The notes under the pieces are model-generated. The model worked only from the letters and a program-made list of their open reading frames with translations, did no database searches and was not told where the DNA came from. DNA of 64,000 nucleotides, from NCBI RefSeq assembly GCF_002964785.1, contig NZ_PQCC01000001.1, positions 124,001 through 188,000 on the forward strand. The letters run 5' to 3'. The position numbers and the translations under genes were made by a program. Of this stretch, positions 60,877 to 64,000 are shown in pieces (the stretch's first letter is position 1; each line of letters starts with the position of its first letter). This DNA is from Pseudoalteromonas sp. T1lg48 (GTDB lineage: Bacteria; Pseudomonadota; Gammaproteobacteria; Enterobacterales; Alteromonadaceae).

Positions 60877-61701
60877 TTAACCATAACGACCAGTGATATA
60901 GTCTTCGGTTTTCTTTTTACTCGGGGTGGTGAACAGGGTATTGGTATCGGCGTACTCAATCAATTCACCCATATACATAAACGCGGTTTGATCCGATACA
61001 CGTGCCGCCTGTTGCATGTTGTGAGTAACGATCACCACGGTAAACTTGTTCTTTAATTCGCTGATCAGCTCTTCGATAACCAAGGTTGAAATTGGATCAA
61101 GTGCAGAGGTCGGCTCATCCAGAAGCAGTACTTCAGGCTCGATGGCGATTGAACGGGCAATCACCAGACGCTGCTGCTGACCACCGGAAAGGCCAAATGC
61201 GCTGTCGTGCAGTCGATCTTTTACTTCATCCCAAAGAGCTGCGCCGCGCAGTGATCTTTCTACCACTTCGTCCAGCTTGCGCTTGTCTTTGATGCCTTGT
61301 AACCGCAGGCCATAAACCACATTCTCATAAATCGACTTAGGGAACGGGTTCGGACGCTGGAATACCATGCCGACATTACGGCGCAGTGCCGCCACATCGA
61401 CGCGCTTGTCGTAAATGTTCTCACCGTGCAGCAGGATTTGACCCTCGATACGACAGGTATCAACCAGATCGTTCATGCGGTTAATACAACGTAAAAGTGT
61501 CGATTTACCACAACCCGATGGACCGATAAAGGCGGTTACCTGGCCCTTAGGGATATCCATGCTGACATCGCTAAGCGCTTGCTTGTCGCCGTAGTAAAGA
61601 TCGAGGTTTTTAATCTGTAATGCAGTTTGCTCTGGCGTCAGATTAGTTAAGTCCAACTTTTGCGTGTTCGCTGCGTTTACTTCGGGTGCAACTGTAATCA
61701 T
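60877..61701 (-). CDS. pstB: Phosphate ABC transporter ATPase PstB
   Basis: A 274-residue ATPase. Walker [21 protein letters not shown], signature [16 protein letters not shown] and Walker [14 protein letters not shown] identify PstB. It powers high-affinity phosphate uptake with PstC and PstA upstream. Confidence 0.96.
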   Translation of the reverse strand: MITVAPEVNAANTQKLDLTNLTPEQTALQIKNLDLYYGDKQALSDVSMDIPKGQVTAFIGPSGCGKSTLLRCINRMNDLVDTCRIEGQILLHGENIYDKRVDVAALRRNVGMVFQRPNPFPKSIYENVVYGLRLQGIKDKRKLDEVVERSLRGAALWDEVKDRLHDSAFGLSGGQQQRLVIARSIAIEPEVLLLDEPTSALDPISTLVIEELISELKNKFTVVIVTHNMQQAARVSDQTAFMYMGELIEYADTNTLFTTPSKKKTEDYITGRYG

Positions 61702-61730
61702 AACGTTTTTACCTATCTCAATTCTTTACA

Positions 61731-63380
61731 TTAGTTGTCTAGCGCGCGGAACTTTTCACGCAAATGGTTACGAATACCAATTGCCGTGATGTTCAGAGCA
61801 ATAATCACTGTTACCAACAAGAATGCGGTGGCATATACCAGTGGGCGCGCAGCTTCTACGTTCGGGCTCTGGAAGCCAACATCATAAATATGGAAACCCA
61901 GGTGCATAAATTTACGGTCTAAGTGCACATAAGGGAAGTTACCATCAAGCGGTAAGGTCGGTGCCATTTTTACTACACCCACCAGCATCAGTGGTGCTAC
62001 CTCACCAGCCGCTCGGGCAACCGCCAGGATCAGACCCGTCATAATGGCCGGGCTGGCCATGGGCACCACAATGCGCCATAGCGTTTCCGCCTTGGTCGCG
62101 CCTAGCGCCAAGGAGCCCTGACGTACCTGACTTGGAATACGTGATAAACCTTCTTCGGTAGAAACAATCACCACCGGCAAGGTCAGGATGGCCAAGGTTA
62201 AGGCCGACCAGATCACGCCCGGAGTACCGAATACCGGGCTTGGCGAGGCCTCTGGGTAGAACAATTGGTCGATGCTGCCACCTAGCATGTAAACGAAGAA
62301 ACCTAGACCAAATACACCGTATACAATCGAAGGCACACCGGCCAAGTTAATAACCGCGATACGGATCATCTTGGTCACCGCGTTCTTCGCCGCATATTCG
62401 TGCAGATAAATGGCCGCAACCACGCCGAATGGCGTCACAATCACCGCCATCAGCATAACCATAAATACGGTACCGAAGATGGCTGGGAACACCCCGCCCT
62501 CGGTGTTTGCTTCACGGGGGTCGTCGGCAATAAACTTGCCTAATTGACCAAAGTAATGGCCGACCTTAGCGAAAAAGCCCATGTCGTTTGGTAGCCAGAA
62601 ATCCAGCACCTGATAAAGAGGCAAAGTGACCATTTCGCCGCGCATGTCTTTGACCACAACCTGGTCGCGCTTGGCGTCATCACGTAGTTGGAATAAGGTT
62701 TTTTCCAGCTCTTTGTATTGATCACGCAACGCCTGGCGTTGGGCTTCCAGTTCTGCCGCGCGTTCGTGAGTCAGCTCGTTATCAAGTTCATAGGCGCGCT
62801 CTTTTAGACGTAAGCGCTCGAGCTCGTAGTTAATATGACCAATGTCGCCATTTTGCAGATCAAGGGCTTGTTCATTAAGCTCCACCGCACGTTCAACCAG
62901 CTCTTCAAGCTTTTCGACCTTGTCGCCCCGTACCGGCTGACCGTTTTCGATCACCTGCTCGATATAGCCGTAGAAGTTACCGTTTTTAGAACGCTCGAAT
63001 ACCGCCAAATTGTGAGGCGTCGATTGACTTTGGATATCGGTTTCCAAAATCCAACGGAAATCCAACTCCACATATTCACGGTTACCAGTTTTGATCAGGT
63101 AACGAGTTAGCTCTTCACCCTGAAAGTCGCCCAGGTCAACGCCGGACTGACGTACACGACTGGCCGGCACCACTTCACGGTCATAGATTTCACCTATTAC
63201 CGTATGCTGCTCTACCGAGCCCTGAATATGAAATTCGTGTACCGGTGAGGCCCAGAAGAAGCCTAAACCGCGCCATGCTATCAAAGCCAACAGGCCGATT
63301 ACCGAAATTAAACTGATGCTTACCGCACCACCGGTCATCCAAATCCAAGGAGAACCAGACTTAAACCACTGTCTTATCAT
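61731..63380 (-). CDS. pstA: Phosphate ABC permease PstA, long form
   Basis: A 549-residue permease. After the first membrane helix (about residues 14-37) there is an insertion of some 230 residues, mainly periplasmic, with a Glu/Arg/Leu-rich coiled coil at about residues 155-240. The permease domain (residues 295-540) has the coupling motif GATKAETLWRIVVPMASPAIM. E. coli PstA has about 296 residues; the long form is known in Alteromonadales and Vibrionales. It lies between pstC and pstB. Confidence 0.94.
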   Translation of the reverse strand: MIRQWFKSGSPWIWMTGGAVSISLISVIGLLALIAWRGLGFFWASPVHEFHIQGSVEQHTVIGEIYDREVVPASRVRQSGVDLGDFQGEELTRYLIKTGNREYVELDFRWILETDIQSQSTPHNLAVFERSKNGNFYGYIEQVIENGQPVRGDKVEKLEELVERAVELNEQALDLQNGDIGHINYELERLRLKERAYELDNELTHERAAELEAQRQALRDQYKELEKTLFQLRDDAKRDQVVVKDMRGEMVTLPLYQVLDFWLPNDMGFFAKVGHYFGQLGKFIADDPREANTEGGVFPAIFGTVFMVMLMAVIVTPFGVVAAIYLHEYAAKNAVTKMIRIAVINLAGVPSIVYGVFGLGFFVYMLGGSIDQLFYPEASPSPVFGTPGVIWSALTLAILTLPVVIVSTEEGLSRIPSQVRQGSLALGATKAETLWRIVVPMASPAIMTGLILAVARAAGEVAPLMLVGVVKMAPTLPLDGNFPYVHLDRKFMHLGFHIYDVGFQSPNVEAARPLVYATAFLLVTVIIALNITAIGIRNHLREKFRALDN

Positions 63381-63396
63381 GTCGTTTCTCCTCTAA

Positions 63397-64000
63397 TTAC
63401 AGTGAGCTGTACTTTTCACGCAGGCGCTGACGAACAAACTCAGCAAGCGTGTTAAAGACAAAGGTGAAAATAAACAGCACAAAGGCGGCAAGGAAAAGAA
63501 TACGGTAGTGCGAACTACCTACTTCTGACTCCGGCATTTCTACCGCGATGTTGGCCGCCAAGGTACGCATACCCTGGAAAATGCTCCAATCCATAATTGG
63601 CGTGTTACCCGTGGCCATCAATACGATCATGGTTTCACCCACGGCACGACCAAGGCCCATCATAATCGCCGAGAAGATACCCGGGCTGGCGGTCAGCAGT
63701 ACAACGCGAACAAGGGTTTGCCACTGGGTAGCACCCAGTGCCAATGAGCCGTTCGACAGGTGCTTAGGCACGCTGAATACCGCGTCTTCGGCAATAGAGA
63801 AAATAGTTGGAATAACCGCAAAGCCCATGGCGATACCTACAACCAGTGAATTACGTTGGTCGAAGGTCATGCCCAGCTCATTGGTGATGTACTGACGCAC
63901 GTTACCGCCGAACAACCAGGCTTCGATGCTGCCGCTCATGGCAAATGACAACCAACCTATAAACAACACTACAGGGATAAGGATAATCGAGTGCGCCCCT
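63397..64000 (-). CDS. pstC: Phosphate ABC permease PstC (3' part only)
   Basis: The last 200 or so residues of PstC; the reading frame continues to the window edge (GAHSIILIPVVLFIGWLSF at the cut). The coupling motif SLALGATQWQTLVRVVLLTASPGIF and GRAVGETMIVLMATGNTP are typical of PstC. It is the partner of PstA, 16 bases downstream. Confidence 0.94.
   Translation of the reverse strand, partial: GAHSIILIPVVLFIGWLSFAMSGSIEAWLFGGNVRQYITNELGMTFDQRNSLVVGIAMGFAVIPTIFSIAEDAVFSVPKHLSNGSLALGATQWQTLVRVVLLTASPGIFSAIMMGLGRAVGETMIVLMATGNTPIMDWSIFQGMRTLAANIAVEMPESEVGSSHYRILFLAAFVLFIFTFVFNTLAEFVRQRLREKYSSL

Overview
The window reads as a chromosomal core segment of a marine-type gammaproteobacterium of the Alteromonadales (Alteromonadaceae/Shewanella-like). 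The evidence is gene content and order: queA-tgt-yajC-secD-secF, nadC-pilA-pilB-pilC-pilD-coaE-yacG, pstCAB-phoU, pit with its DUF47 partner, mpl-ubiX, the long form of PurC, a PstA with a large inserted periplasmic domain, and a yggN/DUF2884 gene. No rRNA, tRNA, prophage, CRISPR array or complete insertion sequence was recognised. Base composition looks close to 50% G+C, with one clearly A/T-richer patch at the pilin locus (about 34000-36500).

Layout. 1-4.5 kb (minus): mpl, ubiX, a yadG/yadH ABC-2 exporter and a divergent TrmB-family methyltransferase in one tightly packed operon. 4.6-7.1 kb (minus): a large zinc metalloprotease whose signal peptide appears to be cut off by a frameshift. 7.2-8.3 kb: fbp, convergent with a 3-mercaptopyruvate sulfurtransferase. 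9.1-13.3 kb: three genes for glycerol-phosphate transfer (a TagD-like cytidylyltransferase and two CDP-glycerol glycerophosphotransferase-like proteins) on both sides of purC. 13.3-15.8 kb: an ABC ATPase, a permease with a His-rich loop and a DUF3299 protein, resembling the Vibrio Zrg zinc-uptake locus. 15.9-18.2 kb: mutM, a small membrane-anchored protein and a Mn-dependent pyrophosphatase.

18.3-24.8 kb (minus): a thiamine operon, thiC-thiO-thiS-thiG-thiDE-thiF, behind a TPP riboswitch that can be read directly in the leader. 24.8-33.1 kb: yaiI, a secreted S9 prolyl-oligopeptidase-type protease, a periplasmic metallo-beta-lactamase-fold hydrolase, zapA with a ZapB-like partner, rlmJ, a REP-associated transposase-like gene, a FieF-type metal exporter and trmL. 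33.1-42.6 kb: nadC and the type IV pilus cluster pilA, a candidate pilin O-glycosyl ligase, pilB, pilC, pilD (frameshifted near its 3' end), coaE, then a second complete pilB and yacG.

42.7-54.5 kb: a YggN-like periplasmic protein, an EAL-CBS-GGDEF protein, the sec/queuosine operon, and a pseudo-receiver-PAS-GGDEF-EAL protein. 54.7-56.7 kb (minus): an ECF sigma factor, a membrane protein in the anti-sigma position and a periplasmic coiled-coil protein, overlapping end to end. This is the best candidate for an uncharacterised system. 56.8-64 kb (minus): oxyR, low-affinity phosphate transport (pit, DUF47), then phoU, pstB, pstA and the 3' part of pstC, which runs off the window.

Two genes (the metalloprotease and pilD) each look broken by a single-base indel. 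They could be real mutations or assembly errors, and should be checked on reads before any biological conclusion.
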